A stretch of DNA of 64,000 bases from Pseudoalteromonas xiamenensis. GTDB lineage: Bacteria; Pseudomonadota; Gammaproteobacteria; Enterobacterales; Alteromonadaceae. Made by a program: the position numbers and the translations under genes. Below, one piece after another: positions 8,870-18,324 of this stretch. Numbering within the stretch: position 1 is the first letter of the stretch; each line of letters begins with the position of its first letter. The notes beneath the pieces were generated by a model. That model made no database searches, was not told the DNA's origin, and worked only from the letters and a program-made list of their open reading frames with translations. The stretch is taken from contig NZ_CP099917.1 in the NCBI RefSeq assembly GCF_030994125.1, forward strand, positions 868,001 to 932,000. The letters are read 5' to 3'.

Positions 8870-8891
8870 GCTTATCTTGAAAGAGTTGTAG

Positions 8892-10607
8892 TTAGGCTTT
8901 TGCGACTTGCGTCGAAATGGCAGACACCACATTGAATTGCTCAGTGTGCACTGAGTCGATAAAGTTCCACTCGTTTTCGACATTGTCACGTGTAAACGTT
9001 AATGTCATAAAACCACGCTGATGAATATTTGCAAATTCCAAGTCATCAACAAGCAGCTTAAGTACCTCAGCGACTTGCATTGCTTGTGCTTCAGGCAGCT
9101 GTAGGTAATATTCCAAGCCTGGTGAGCTTACAGAAGCCGTTGCGAATTCATAACCACATACGTCACCCTTTGCATTGCAAAGCTTTCCAGCCCAAGCATT
9201 GTGTGTGTCTCCCGCCACGACTACGAGGTTTTTATTTGCACCTTTTGCGGCTTGTAAAATCACTTCACGCTCGACGGGATAGCCATCCCAAGCATCTAGA
9301 TTATATGGTGCAGCAAATTGAATACGAGCTTTTTCTTGCTCAGTTAAGGTCGGGTCGCCTGCAAGCATACGACCCTTAATTTGCGCCAGTTCGGCCAACT
9401 GAGCCGCAATAGCCGGTGTTGGGTTTGCCAGCGACATCAACAATTCCGCAGGAATATTCATTTTCGTCATCAATACCTGCTGACCTAATACTTGCCACTT
9501 AGTTTGTGACGTTTGCATCGCATCCGTTAACCACTGCAATTGTTGATTACCAAGTAGCTGTTGTGTTGGCGCGACTAAATCCGACTGAAACTGCTGCAAA
9601 TTGATTTGCCCTGAATTCACATCTACGTAGTTCATGTAATCCAATGGCTTTGCTCTACTTTCGTGGCGAGTATCCAACATATAAAGCGAAACCAAATCCC
9701 CGAAATCGAATTTTCGATAGAGACTTTCCGTTTGGCCAACAACATAAGGGCGCACGGGCATCCACTCGTAATAAGCTTGCAAGGCCGCCAATTTACGCGC
9801 TGAGTAATCCCCTTCCGTTTCTGGGTTATGATTTTCAGCACCGCCCATGTACGAGTCATTACATACTTCGTGATCATCCCACACGGCAATAAAAGGCACT
9901 TTCGCGTGTAGTGCCTGTAAACCCGCATCTGTACGGTACTTTGCATAGCGTTTACGGTAATCATCCAACAGCAGCAGTTCAGTCGCGTTGTCCGCATCTA
10001 ATGTGCGACCAAGCGCCTGCGCTTGCTCTGTCGCATATCCTCCCATGCCATATTCATAGATGTAGTCACCTAAATGCACAACCGCATCGAGATCATCCCG
10101 TTTGGCTGCTTCACCATAAACATGGAAGTAACCCGCTGGGTAATTTGCGCATGACATTACCGCTAATTTAACGTGTGTTACTTCATTAACTGGCAGTGTT
10201 TTACATCGACCGACTGGTGAATACGTGTTATCTGCCACAAAGCGGTAGTAATACACCGAATTTTCATTGAGTCCATCAAGATCAACTTTGACCGTGTAAT
10301 CATTTTTCTTTAATGCAACGACTTTTTGGCTACTTAATAACTGATTAAATGCTTCGTCTTGAGCGACTTGTAAGGTAAGAGAAACGCTACGTTGCGCCTC
10401 TTCAGGTGTCACGCGAGTCCATAAAATAACGCTATCTGAAAGTGGATCGCCACTGGCAACACCGTGATTAAAACTGATATTGAATTCGTTGGTCGCCATG
10501 CCTGAGTCTGAGTTGGCATTACAACCCACTAAACTCATCGAAATAGTTGCGGCACTCACACCTAAGATTGCGCTTTTTATAAAGTCTCTGCGCGTTAGCT
10601 TTTCCAT
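8892..10607 (-). CDS. phoD: Alkaline phosphatase D family protein (PhoD), Tat-exported
   Basis: A 571-residue phosphodiesterase/phosphomonoesterase of the PhoD metallophosphatase family, which frees phosphate from organic esters. The N-terminus has a twin-arginine signal (TRRDFIKSAILG) that runs into LVGC, so the protein may be Tat-exported and then lipidated at Cys29. Next come a PhoD N-terminal beta domain (about 40-140) and the metal site: SCANYPAGYF, HLGDYIYEYG, VWDDHEVCND, and a late GDTHN. A clear PhoB box was not found upstream. Convergent with the flavinylation operon and divergent from the cytochrome/EB_dh operon, which also encodes a secreted phosphoesterase. Confidence 0.93.
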   Translation of the reverse strand: MEKLTRRDFIKSAILGVSAATISMSLVGCNANSDSGMATNEFNISFNHGVASGDPLSDSVILWTRVTPEEAQRSVSLTLQVAQDEAFNQLLSSQKVVALKKNDYTVKVDLDGLNENSVYYYRFVADNTYSPVGRCKTLPVNEVTHVKLAVMSCANYPAGYFHVYGEAAKRDDLDAVVHLGDYIYEYGMGGYATEQAQALGRTLDADNATELLLLDDYRKRYAKYRTDAGLQALHAKVPFIAVWDDHEVCNDSYMGGAENHNPETEGDYSARKLAALQAYYEWMPVRPYVVGQTESLYRKFDFGDLVSLYMLDTRHESRAKPLDYMNYVDVNSGQINLQQFQSDLVAPTQQLLGNQQLQWLTDAMQTSQTKWQVLGQQVLMTKMNIPAELLMSLANPTPAIAAQLAELAQIKGRMLAGDPTLTEQEKARIQFAAPYNLDAWDGYPVEREVILQAAKGANKNLVVVAGDTHNAWAGKLCNAKGDVCGYEFATASVSSPGLEYYLQLPEAQAMQVAEVLKLLVDDLEFANIHQRGFMTLTFTRDNVENEWNFIDSVHTEQFNVVSAISTQVAKA

Positions 10608-10852
10608 TTTGCTGTCCTAGTTCTTCTAATTACTGCTAAGGCGGAAAAGAATAAGGAACATTTATGACATTTTGACTACTAATCGTACCAGTTAAACCAT
10701 TCATCGATGAGTCTGGTTAGCTCGCTTTTATAAACAAATGTATAAACCTCACACAAAAAAGAATAGAAAATTACCTTGAGTTAACATTTTGGCAATATTA
10801 GTGTAAGAATTAGAAACTAATCTGCGCTCGGTTTTGAGTTTGAGTAGACCCT

Positions 10853-12391
10853 ATGCAACGTTTTATATTTGTTTTTCTTCACACCTTAGTAACGATCTCT
10901 GTGCTGATTTCATTGCTTACAGGGCTTAGGATTGCCAGTTTAACGCACGAAACGTGGCTTTTCTTTGATGGTCTTTTACCTCAAGGTCTCGTGCATGTTT
11001 GGCATCTATTTTCATCTGGGTTGTTAATTTTATGTATCCTAAGCTATCCATTCTATTTTTTAAAAAAGCGGCGTGGAAATATCCCTTCTATCAAAGTGAA
11101 AACGCCACTACGTTATCATCGCTCAATTAAAAAGTTAGGGTATATCTTGCTTCTTCTGGCCGGTGTCAGCGGGCTTACAAAAGCATTTGACGCGACTTGG
11201 TTACCGATTTCACTTCACTACTGGGTCGCAATGGGGGTTATTGGTTATCTCGTACTACATAGCTATGTTTATTTTCTTCAGTATGGCAAAAAACTGCTAA
11301 ACCAACTTTGGATAACTAAACAGACTTTCCCGCTCCTGATGCTACTTGGATTTACCCTTTCAATTACTTGGCTGTTCATTCCGAAAGTTGGCGACGCCTT
11401 ACATCAAGCTATAGAGGTACCGACGATCCCCGAGGATGTCCCTATCACCATCGACGGCATCGCTGACGAAGTGTTTTGGAAAACCACGCCAACATTGACG
11501 GTAATGACGCACTCAGGCGTCAATTTCGATGATGGCAGTACACCCGTAACCATCCAAGCTGTACACAATAACGAAGAGAGCTATTTTTATTTTACGTGGA
11601 TTGATGAAACACAAAGTCTATCTCACTTGCCACTAGTGAAAACCTCGGATGGTTGGAAAGTCACTGAAAACGGGTTTTATCAATTTGACGAAAAACAACA
11701 TTATGAAGACAAATTTGCGGTCATGCTTTCAAATTCGTGTCAATTTGCCGCTGATAATGTTGTTCATTTGGGTTCATCTCCCCTTACAAATAAACCCAGT
11801 AATTGGCACAAGAAAGGCTATCATGCAAGCTTAGACGGCCATGTCCGAGATGTGTGGCACTGGAAAGCCATTCGCACTAACGACATGATGCTTGCAGATG
11901 ATAATTACTTTGGCGCCCCTATCACACCTCGAACGGGTGAGCGGCGCTACACCGCCGGATATCAAACCGACGGTAAAGAAAGTGGCGCATATATCATGAA
12001 TTGGCAATGGTATAAAAACGACGTCATTATCCCTAAACGTTTACCAAATCCATCCACCAAATACTCCACAGAGGAAGTGCTTCCGTGGTTTGGCTCGGCC
12101 CCCTATCAAACGCAGCAGGATACGTACCCTCTCGGCGCAACGTTACCTTCCGTTTTATATCGCTCAAATCGTTTTGAAGGCGACAGAGCAGACGTACGCG
12201 CTCACGCTCAATACGCGAATGGCCGCTGGCATCTTGAAATGGCACGCAAAAACGATACTCATTCGGACAAAGATGTCGCCTTAAAGTCCGGCGTGTGCTT
12301 ATGGGTAGCGGCATTTGATGGGGCACAAATTGCTCATACCCATCATATGCAGGGGATCAAATTGGCCTATCAAGGAGATAACGCGCTATGA
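10853..12391 (+). CDS. Cytochrome b561-like membrane domain fused to an ethylbenzene-dehydrogenase-type haem domain
   Basis: A 512-residue two-part protein. Residues 1-180 hold five membrane helices (about 4-28, 48-70, 94-112, 120-144, 160-177) with helix-end histidines His10, His48, His51, His89, His122 and His136, a di-haem cytochrome b pattern. Residues about 190-505 match the EB_dh family (haem-binding gamma subunit of ethylbenzene dehydrogenase and related DMSO-reductase-family enzymes), with PITIDGIADEVFWK at its start, VHLGSSPLTNKP, and HHMQGIKLAYQ at the end. The second domain should sit in the periplasm. No molybdenum catalytic subunit is nearby, so it may serve as a membrane-anchored haem electron relay. 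The next gene overlaps in ATGA fashion. Confidence 0.85.
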   Translation: MQRFIFVFLHTLVTISVLISLLTGLRIASLTHETWLFFDGLLPQGLVHVWHLFSSGLLILCILSYPFYFLKKRRGNIPSIKVKTPLRYHRSIKKLGYILLLLAGVSGLTKAFDATWLPISLHYWVAMGVIGYLVLHSYVYFLQYGKKLLNQLWITKQTFPLLMLLGFTLSITWLFIPKVGDALHQAIEVPTIPEDVPITIDGIADEVFWKTTPTLTVMTHSGVNFDDGSTPVTIQAVHNNEESYFYFTWIDETQSLSHLPLVKTSDGWKVTENGFYQFDEKQHYEDKFAVMLSNSCQFAADNVVHLGSSPLTNKPSNWHKKGYHASLDGHVRDVWHWKAIRTNDMMLADDNYFGAPITPRTGERRYTAGYQTDGKESGAYIMNWQWYKNDVIIPKRLPNPSTKYSTEEVLPWFGSAPYQTQQDTYPLGATLPSVLYRSNRFEGDRADVRAHAQYANGRWHLEMARKNDTHSDKDVALKSGVCLWVAAFDGAQIAHTHHMQGIKLAYQGDNAL

Positions 12392-13107
12392 AGAAGCGGC
12401 TAATCTACACGGCGATTACGGCCATTGCGCTGCTTGCATTAAATGAGCAGATGCAAAACCAACCACAACCAAAACCTGATGTTCGCTTTACAAAAATGGC
12501 AAAATCAGGCGAAAGCCTGAAACCATGGCAAGGTCCTTGGCATTGTGTTTTTGATAGACAGCTAGGCCTGTATTGGGAAGTCAAACAAGAAGACGAATCC
12601 ATTCATCAAGCAGATTGGACATATTCGTGGTTTGATGGAAGCAAAGGGCAAGCCAATTTAGGCGACTGTTATTTCAAGAAAGACCGTTGTGACACGCAAG
12701 ACCTCATTCAAGCCACTAACCAAGAACAACTGTGCGGACAAGCAGCGTGGCGTTTACCAACATCGATGGAGCTCAATGCGTTATATCGCCCCCAAGACCG
12801 AGCTCATCGCCCTTTATTAAGCGAAGACTATTTTCCTAGACTCAAAGACGGCGACTATTGGACAGCGGATGCTGACGTCTCATTGACCGGATTCTTCAAA
12901 CGTCTGGGAAAAGGCGCGTTTGCGTTTAACCCCTATGACTGGCAGTTGCGTGAACTCCCCTATCGAAATGCCGCCTTTGTTATCTTAGTTGCAGACGCCC
13001 AAACACCAACCACCAGCATGCAAACCAATTTTACACCGGCCAATTCTGTGTCTCTTGAACAATCACAAATCAAGAGTAAAGCCTTGGCTTTATCAACCAA
13101 AAACTAA
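12388..13107 (+). CDS. Secreted DUF1566 (Lcl C-terminal-like) protein
   Basis: A 239-residue protein with an N-terminal hydrophobic segment (about 4-19) that serves as signal peptide or anchor. The core (about 50-205) carries DUF1566 marks: GLYWEVK, then CGQAAWRLPTSMELNALY and YWTAD. Four cysteines (GDCYFKKDRCD, EQLCG, and WHCVFD) suggest disulphides. DUF1566 is common in secreted or surface proteins, and its chemistry is unknown. It starts inside the stop of the cytochrome/EB_dh gene (ATGA) with an AAGGAG site, so translation is coupled. It probably forms an extracytoplasmic complex with that protein or the phosphoesterase downstream. Confidence 0.8.
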   Translation: MKKRLIYTAITAIALLALNEQMQNQPQPKPDVRFTKMAKSGESLKPWQGPWHCVFDRQLGLYWEVKQEDESIHQADWTYSWFDGSKGQANLGDCYFKKDRCDTQDLIQATNQEQLCGQAAWRLPTSMELNALYRPQDRAHRPLLSEDYFPRLKDGDYWTADADVSLTGFFKRLGKGAFAFNPYDWQLRELPYRNAAFVILVADAQTPTTSMQTNFTPANSVSLEQSQIKSKALALSTKN

Positions 13108-13116
13108 GGAACAACA

Positions 13117-15069
13117 ATGAATAAAGTAAGCATGCTAGTGAGCCTAACAGCAGTCGGGCTTTCACTAAGCGCTGAAGCGGGAAGCCTATACCATCGACTG
13201 ATTTGGGATGGCAATGCCCAGACTCAAGCCACAATCGGTTTTACACCCAATGGTGGTAACGACCATCACGTCATGTGGGGAAGTTCAAACAATGAAGCGA
13301 CTTGGCAACGAGCCAACGTAACTGCCAGCAGAAGCTTTTCAAGTCTATCCAGCCAGTTCGTAAAATTAACAGGCTTAAGCGCAAACTCAAAAGTGTATTA
13401 CCGAGTTTGCGATTCGACAGGATGCGGCGAACGTCTGTGGTTTCAAACCGCACCAAGTAATAGCTCAGGTTTCACAGTAGTCGCCGGCGGTGATACCCGC
13501 ACTGGCTGGACAACACGCCGCCAGGGTAATCAATTAATCGCCAAATTACGTCCGTTGTTTATCATGCATGGTGGCGATTACACTAATGCCAATAACAGCT
13601 CTGAAATGACGGAATATTTAAAAGATTGGCAGCTAACTTTCTCTGATGACGTGATTGATGGCCAAAGTTACAAGCGCATCTATCCGTTTATTGCGACACA
13701 CGGTAATCACGAAGATGGTAACTTCAATACCTTGTGCGAGGTGTTTGGTGTTGACTACAACCAAGATGGTCAGTGTAATGCAAATGATACATACGGAGCA
13801 GTAAACATTTCGCCACTATTGCGCGTGTACACGTTAAATAGCCAATTCCAGAACTCAGGGTGGTCAAGTTATGCCACCGCCATGAATAACTGGCTTAGTA
13901 ATGATTTATCGAGCAGCCAGAGCGCGTGGAAATTTGGCCAGTATCACAAGCCGATGTTCCCGCATTACAGCGGCAAATCAGACAATACGACACTTTATAA
14001 TTGGTGGGCATCCCTGTTCTACAGCAAAGGTATGCACTTAATTGTGGAATCCGACACACACATCAATAAACTAACTTACCCAGTGCAACCCTCTGGTAGT
14101 AATTTCAGCTCAACCACGTCAGGTGGAACTGTTTACGTCGGCGAGGGTAGCTGGGGTGCACCAGCTCGCTCAGCGAATGATCCAAAGAATTGGACTATCG
14201 ATCTTGCGAGTATTCAGCAATTTAAGGTCATTAGTGTAACGCCTGATGAATTAGTTGTGCGTACTGCTCAATTTGATGCCAATGCCGATGCGCTGTCACA
14301 ACCAGCTCGCGACGCCGACCCACTGGCGTTACCAGCCAATGTAAACTGGTGGAGCGCAGCTACAGTGGGCGATGCGATGACGCTCGTTAAAACAAGCAAT
14401 GGTTTAGTAAAAATAAAAGACGAAGGTCCTGTTGACCCTGAACTAACTGAATTGCAAAACGGCGAAGTTCGCAGCAGCTTGTCTGCGGCAAAATCACAAA
14501 AACTAAACTTTACGCTGCAAGTACCCAACAATGCTTCGAACCTTGTTGTTAGCAGTTCGGGAGGCACTGGAGATGCCGACTTGTACGTGAAATTTGGTTC
14601 AGAGCCAACAGACAACAGCTTTGACTGTCGTCCATATGAAACGGGTAACAATGAAACCTGCACGATTGCAACTCCGCAACAAGGTACGTATTACATTCAG
14701 TTGAATGCGTATAAAGACTTTGTAGGACTGAGCTTAAAAGCACAGTATCAATCTGGCACGACGACTGAACCTCATGGCGGTGATACCAAAACAAACCTTT
14801 CTGCTGCAAAAGACGAATGGTACCGCTTGTCATTTGAATTGCCAGCCAATGTTAAGTCGCTCACAGTACAAACCTCTGGTGGTACAGGCGATGCTGATTT
14901 GTATGTACGTCAAGGAAACGAACCCTCAACGGGTAGCTTTGATTGCCGCCCATATAAAGATGGCAATACCGAAACATGTACGTTAAACACGCCAAAAGCA
15001 GGCACGTGGTACATCGGTGTTCGCGCTTATGCGGCATACAGTGGTTTAACATTAAATTACGCTTACTAA
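13117..15069 (+). CDS. Secreted metallophosphoesterase with two C-terminal PPC domains
   Basis: A 650-residue exported enzyme (signal peptide 1-21). An N-terminal fibronectin/purple-acid-phosphatase-like domain (about 25-112) is followed by a dinuclear metal phosphoesterase domain (about 118-400) with GGDTRTGW (Asp126), HGGDYTN (Asp154), THGNHED, QYHKPMF and ESDTHINK, the ordered motifs of purple acid phosphatases. Two near-identical pre-peptidase C-terminal (PPC) domains follow at about 447-546 and 553-650. Both contain GGTGDADLYV and FDCRPY. PPC domains are usually trimmed after type II secretion. It is last in the cytochrome/EB_dh operon, 9 bases after the DUF1566 gene, with an AAGGA site. 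Expected substrates are phosphate mono- or diesters. Confidence 0.9.
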   Translation: MNKVSMLVSLTAVGLSLSAEAGSLYHRLIWDGNAQTQATIGFTPNGGNDHHVMWGSSNNEATWQRANVTASRSFSSLSSQFVKLTGLSANSKVYYRVCDSTGCGERLWFQTAPSNSSGFTVVAGGDTRTGWTTRRQGNQLIAKLRPLFIMHGGDYTNANNSSEMTEYLKDWQLTFSDDVIDGQSYKRIYPFIATHGNHEDGNFNTLCEVFGVDYNQDGQCNANDTYGAVNISPLLRVYTLNSQFQNSGWSSYATAMNNWLSNDLSSSQSAWKFGQYHKPMFPHYSGKSDNTTLYNWWASLFYSKGMHLIVESDTHINKLTYPVQPSGSNFSSTTSGGTVYVGEGSWGAPARSANDPKNWTIDLASIQQFKVISVTPDELVVRTAQFDANADALSQPARDADPLALPANVNWWSAATVGDAMTLVKTSNGLVKIKDEGPVDPELTELQNGEVRSSLSAAKSQKLNFTLQVPNNASNLVVSSSGGTGDADLYVKFGSEPTDNSFDCRPYETGNNETCTIATPQQGTYYIQLNAYKDFVGLSLKAQYQSGTTTEPHGGDTKTNLSAAKDEWYRLSFELPANVKSLTVQTSGGTGDADLYVRQGNEPSTGSFDCRPYKDGNTETCTLNTPKAGTWYIGVRAYAAYSGLTLNYAY

Positions 15070-15136
15070 ACCAATTCGCTACTCCTTTGATAAAGAATCC
15101 CATCTTCAAGGGAGTAGCATTTCAACAAGCAGATCT

Positions 15137-16159
15137 TTACGCCATAGAGCGTGAAGTACTCGCTTGGCGTTTGATCCATTGCGCAACGGGATATTCAAAA
15201 TATCGGAACGATAAATAAGCCGAAGCAATACTCAAGCTCAATGACGCGAGTAGTTTGAATTCTGCGCTGAACGCCCAATTTTCCACGATTCGGATAATCG
15301 GCAGGTGCAGTAAGTAGAGTGAATAGGAGATCTTCCCTAAAAAGTCAGTGAGATTATTGGACAGCACAACATTGGTGTCAGGCACCAAATAGAGGACGGC
15401 AAAAAAAATACTACCCATGACCAGTAAGACCTCATAACTTAACCACATTCGATTTTTAGCTTCTGACGTTATCGGTGAGAATGAGGGGTACATCAATACA
15501 ATCAATGCAAGGCTTAAGATAAACCAGTGTGACTTCAAGTAATCTGGAATGACGATTTTGCGATGATTCAAGCCAAATAACACCCCGACGAAAAAATAAG
15601 GCAAACTTCTTAACACATTAAATTCGTTGTAAGGGATACCAAAAAGTTCACCGTACACTTTAGGGAAGTTACTGAAGAAGAGTGCAATTAAGACGACAAC
15701 AACAATCAAATAGATGAACCCTGGTCTATGCATTGCAAGTGCCCAGAGCCCGATAAACACAAGATAGAATTGAACCTCAGGCGAAATAGACCAAAGCACA
15801 CCATCGCCATATAAAAACAACAAATGCCCCATCAACGCTGCGGTATTTGGAATAGCATACAGACCGTTGTTATCCATTAGAGAAAGGACAAAAGAGACCA
15901 TCACAATAACCAAATAAAGCGGCACTATCCGAGCAATTCTCGCCATCAAATAACGTCGTACATTCACCGCCGAACAGGTTTGCGTACAATACAAATACGC
16001 CATCAGAAAACCGCTCAACATAAAAAATAGCATCACGCCATAAGCCCCAGCTCCGCCGCCTAATCGACCAGAGAGCCAATACGATACATCACTAAAATGA
16101 GTAAAGAACACAATTAACGCAGCCAGCGCCCTTAGCGCATTCAGTTTTCTAATTTCCAT
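15137..16159 (-). CDS. Membrane acyltransferase, family 3 (OafA/YrhL-like)
   Basis: A 340-residue integral membrane protein with about ten helices that moves acyl groups, usually acetyl, onto sugars of envelope glycans. The N-terminal family signature RKLNALRALAALIVFFTHF is clear. A later RxxR-like stretch (NVRRYLMARIARIVPLYL) and the C-terminal SYSLYLLHLPI complete the family pattern. The ATG at 16159 has AAGGGA six bases upstream; a GTG at 16177 would overlap that site. It stands alone, with no glycan cluster nearby, so the acceptor is unknown. Confidence 0.9.
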   Translation of the reverse strand: MEIRKLNALRALAALIVFFTHFSDVSYWLSGRLGGGAGAYGVMLFFMLSGFLMAYLYCTQTCSAVNVRRYLMARIARIVPLYLVIVMVSFVLSLMDNNGLYAIPNTAALMGHLLFLYGDGVLWSISPEVQFYLVFIGLWALAMHRPGFIYLIVVVVLIALFFSNFPKVYGELFGIPYNEFNVLRSLPYFFVGVLFGLNHRKIVIPDYLKSHWFILSLALIVLMYPSFSPITSEAKNRMWLSYEVLLVMGSIFFAVLYLVPDTNVVLSNNLTDFLGKISYSLYLLHLPIIRIVENWAFSAEFKLLASLSLSIASAYLSFRYFEYPVAQWIKRQASTSRSMA

Positions 16160-16325
16160 CGAACATCCCTTTGGCACAAGTCTGCTTACTATACAATAAA
16201 TAGACTATTCAATCAGTTAGTCGATAGGCAGTCTACTTTTTTGCATCGTACTTTTACTCTTTTCTTGTTTTATCGCAATACCTTAGCCTATATACAAGAG
16301 TATGCTTTAAGAAAAAGGAAGGCAT

Positions 16326-17726
16326 ATGGCAACAATTCATTTTCATGGCGCAGCGCAGCAAGTGACCGGCTCTTGCCACCTTATCGAGTCAACGGCCATC
16401 GGGAAAGTTCTCCTTGATTGCGGAATGGAACAAGGTGGGGATGATAGAGAACTGTACCAAAAACAATTTGCGTTTAATCCACAACAGATTGATGCTGTCA
16501 TTTTGTCACACGCCCATTTGGACCACAGTGGCATGTTGCCTAAATTGGTTCGACAAGGTTTTCATGGCCGAATTTATTGTACTCACGCCACCAAAGCCTT
16601 ACTTGAAATCATGCTCAAAGACGCCGTATCCATCTATTTACACGATCTTGAAAGAGAAAATATCCGGCGAGCTAGACAAGGTGAAGGTCCGCTTCAACCG
16701 ATTATAGAACAAACAGATGTTCAAAAAACCTTGTCGCTTTGCCAAACGTACGATTACTTAGAATCCATTTCAATTGGCTCCGCTGGCGTACTTAAATTTA
16801 GAGATGCAGGCCATATTTTAGGATCTTCGATTGTTGAACTCACGCTTACCGAACGTGGGGAACGCAAAGTACTGGTCTTTTCTGGAGACTTGGGGAACCC
16901 TGACACCGTGCTAATGAAAGCCCCCTCTATGGTCTATCATGCGGATGTACTCATGATGGAAAGCACCTACGGTGACAGAGACCATCGAAACTACACCAAC
17001 ACATGTAACCAGTTTGCGGACTTGCTCGACAAAGCAAAAAAGCAAGGTGGCAACGTACTGATCCCGTCATTCGCAGTTGGCCGGACACAAGAATTACTAT
17101 TTCACTTGGGGTGTTTGTATCACCAAGGAAGACTTGAAGGATGGCAAGTTTTTTTAGATAGTCCGATGGCTATTGCCGTTACTGAAATTTACGACCGCTG
17201 GGCAGCCCTGTTGGACAAGAAAGCGATGCATCATCTTGCCAAGTACAACTACGATTCATTGCAATCTTTCTTGCCTAATTTGCACCTTACGCCAGACCCT
17301 GACCAATCAATGGCACTTAACCGGATCAAAGGCGGTGCGATAATCATTGCAGGCTCGGGAATGTGTACCGGTGGTCGCATTCGCCAACATTTTAAACATC
17401 GCCTCTGGCGAACCGATACCACTGTTATTTTTGTTGGCTTTCAAGCCCGCAACAGTTTAGGGCGGTTACTGGTGGATGGCATTAAACACGTTAAGCTATT
17501 TGGTGAACAGATTGCTGTTAAAGCGCAAATTGAAACGTTGGGTGGATTCTCCGCTCACGCAGGTAAAACACAGCTAATGGAATGGCAACAACATTTCAAA
17601 GATTCGCCAAAAACGATCCTCGTTCATGGCGAAGTCAGTGCGTTGGAATCACTGGCGCAATCGCTTTGGAGCGACCACCACGTCAAAGCCATGATCCCAC
17701 ATGAAGGTGAGCTGTTTAGTTTCTAG
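16326..17726 (+). CDS. MBL-fold beta-CASP RNase (Ysh1/CPSF-like)
   Basis: A 466-residue cytoplasmic metallo-beta-lactamase/beta-CASP protein, the fold of CPSF73 and RNase J. Zinc ligands are in SHAHLDHSG (His62, His64, Asp66, His67), then the His of FRDAGHILGSS and the Asp of FSGDLGNPD. The beta-CASP domain starts around 200, with MMESTYGDRDH and FAVGRTQELL. The C-terminal motifs GSGMCTGGRIRQHF, GFSAHAGK and LVHGE are typical. It is probably an RNA endonuclease or exonuclease, though bacterial members of this COG1236 group are poorly characterised. The last 11 bases overlap the oppositely oriented acyltransferase gene, a convergent overlap. Confidence 0.88.
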   Translation: MATIHFHGAAQQVTGSCHLIESTAIGKVLLDCGMEQGGDDRELYQKQFAFNPQQIDAVILSHAHLDHSGMLPKLVRQGFHGRIYCTHATKALLEIMLKDAVSIYLHDLERENIRRARQGEGPLQPIIEQTDVQKTLSLCQTYDYLESISIGSAGVLKFRDAGHILGSSIVELTLTERGERKVLVFSGDLGNPDTVLMKAPSMVYHADVLMMESTYGDRDHRNYTNTCNQFADLLDKAKKQGGNVLIPSFAVGRTQELLFHLGCLYHQGRLEGWQVFLDSPMAIAVTEIYDRWAALLDKKAMHHLAKYNYDSLQSFLPNLHLTPDPDQSMALNRIKGGAIIIAGSGMCTGGRIRQHFKHRLWRTDTTVIFVGFQARNSLGRLLVDGIKHVKLFGEQIAVKAQIETLGGFSAHAGKTQLMEWQQHFKDSPKTILVHGEVSALESLAQSLWSDHHVKAMIPHEGELFSF

Positions 17727-18324
17727 AGTCCATTCGTTGGCCAGAAACCTGTTTAGGGTATTTGGCCATTTCAATTGGGAATAACGCTTTAAATCGTTGT
17801 AATTCTTCCTCGATATTATCCCCCACTAGTTCTGCGGGCAGCACAACAAACGTTTTTGTACGGTAATCAAGTGCCATTGGGACAACGGGGACGTTTGCTT
17901 CTTTGGCGATATAGAGAAAACCACTTTTCCATTCTGGGCTGTATTTTCGTGTGCCTTCAGGCGCCAACCCTAAAATGAGCTGCTCATTATGTTCAAAAAT
18001 GGCTTTGGCTTCGCCCACCACACCATGCGCTGAACGTCTGTCGACGGGAATTCCACCCCAGTGTTTTAACAACCAACCGACAGGCCCAACAAAGATGGTG
18101 TGTTTACCTAAAAAGCGGATCTTAACACCGAGCGACAATTTGACCGCAATGCCAATAATGAAATCCCAGTTGGACGTATGAGGTGCAACAGCAGCAACAA
18201 ATTTTGCGTGCTCAGGAAAACTCCCCGACACCTTCCAACCCATACATTTTAGGGCGAAATCTCCGATAAGGCGGCCGACACGACTATTTGTTCGTGGAAT
18301 ACACGCTGGAATGTTTATGTTCAT
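17716..18324 (-). CDS. PlsC-like lysophospholipid acyltransferase family protein
   Basis: A 202-residue acyltransferase. It has the catalytic HxxxxD motif (HTSNWD, His49 and Asp54), a GIPVDR block (about 93-98) and APEGTRKYSPEWKSGF (about 118-133), which are the conserved blocks of 1-acylglycerol-3-phosphate acyltransferases. It lacks the N-terminal helix of classic PlsC and belongs to the short group often annotated as glycerol acyltransferase. Its cytoplasmic substrate could be lysophosphatidate or another lysolipid. No clear ribosome-binding site precedes the ATG. Instead the start codon directly abuts one arm of a 12-bp inverted repeat. Confidence 0.88.
   Translation of the reverse strand: MNINIPACIPRTNSRVGRLIGDFALKCMGWKVSGSFPEHAKFVAAVAPHTSNWDFIIGIAVKLSLGVKIRFLGKHTIFVGPVGWLLKHWGGIPVDRRSAHGVVGEAKAIFEHNEQLILGLAPEGTRKYSPEWKSGFLYIAKEANVPVVPMALDYRTKTFVVLPAELVGDNIEEELQRFKALFPIEMAKYPKQVSGQRMDSRN

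Noticed and set aside
9632..9997. Open frames inside phoD and other large genes on the opposite strand
   Set aside because: They are out-of-frame shadows: no ribosome-binding sites, no recognisable motifs, and the sense gene is secure.
10608..10852. Possible PhoB box between phoD and the cytochrome/EB_dh operon
   Set aside because: TATGACATTTTGACT at 10663-10677 has the right flavour, but the half-sites are 8 bases apart where the box needs 11.
16200..16245. AGACT/AGTCT repeat between the acyltransferase and beta-CASP genes
   Set aside because: Arms of five or six bases with a long spacer are expected by chance in AT-rich DNA.
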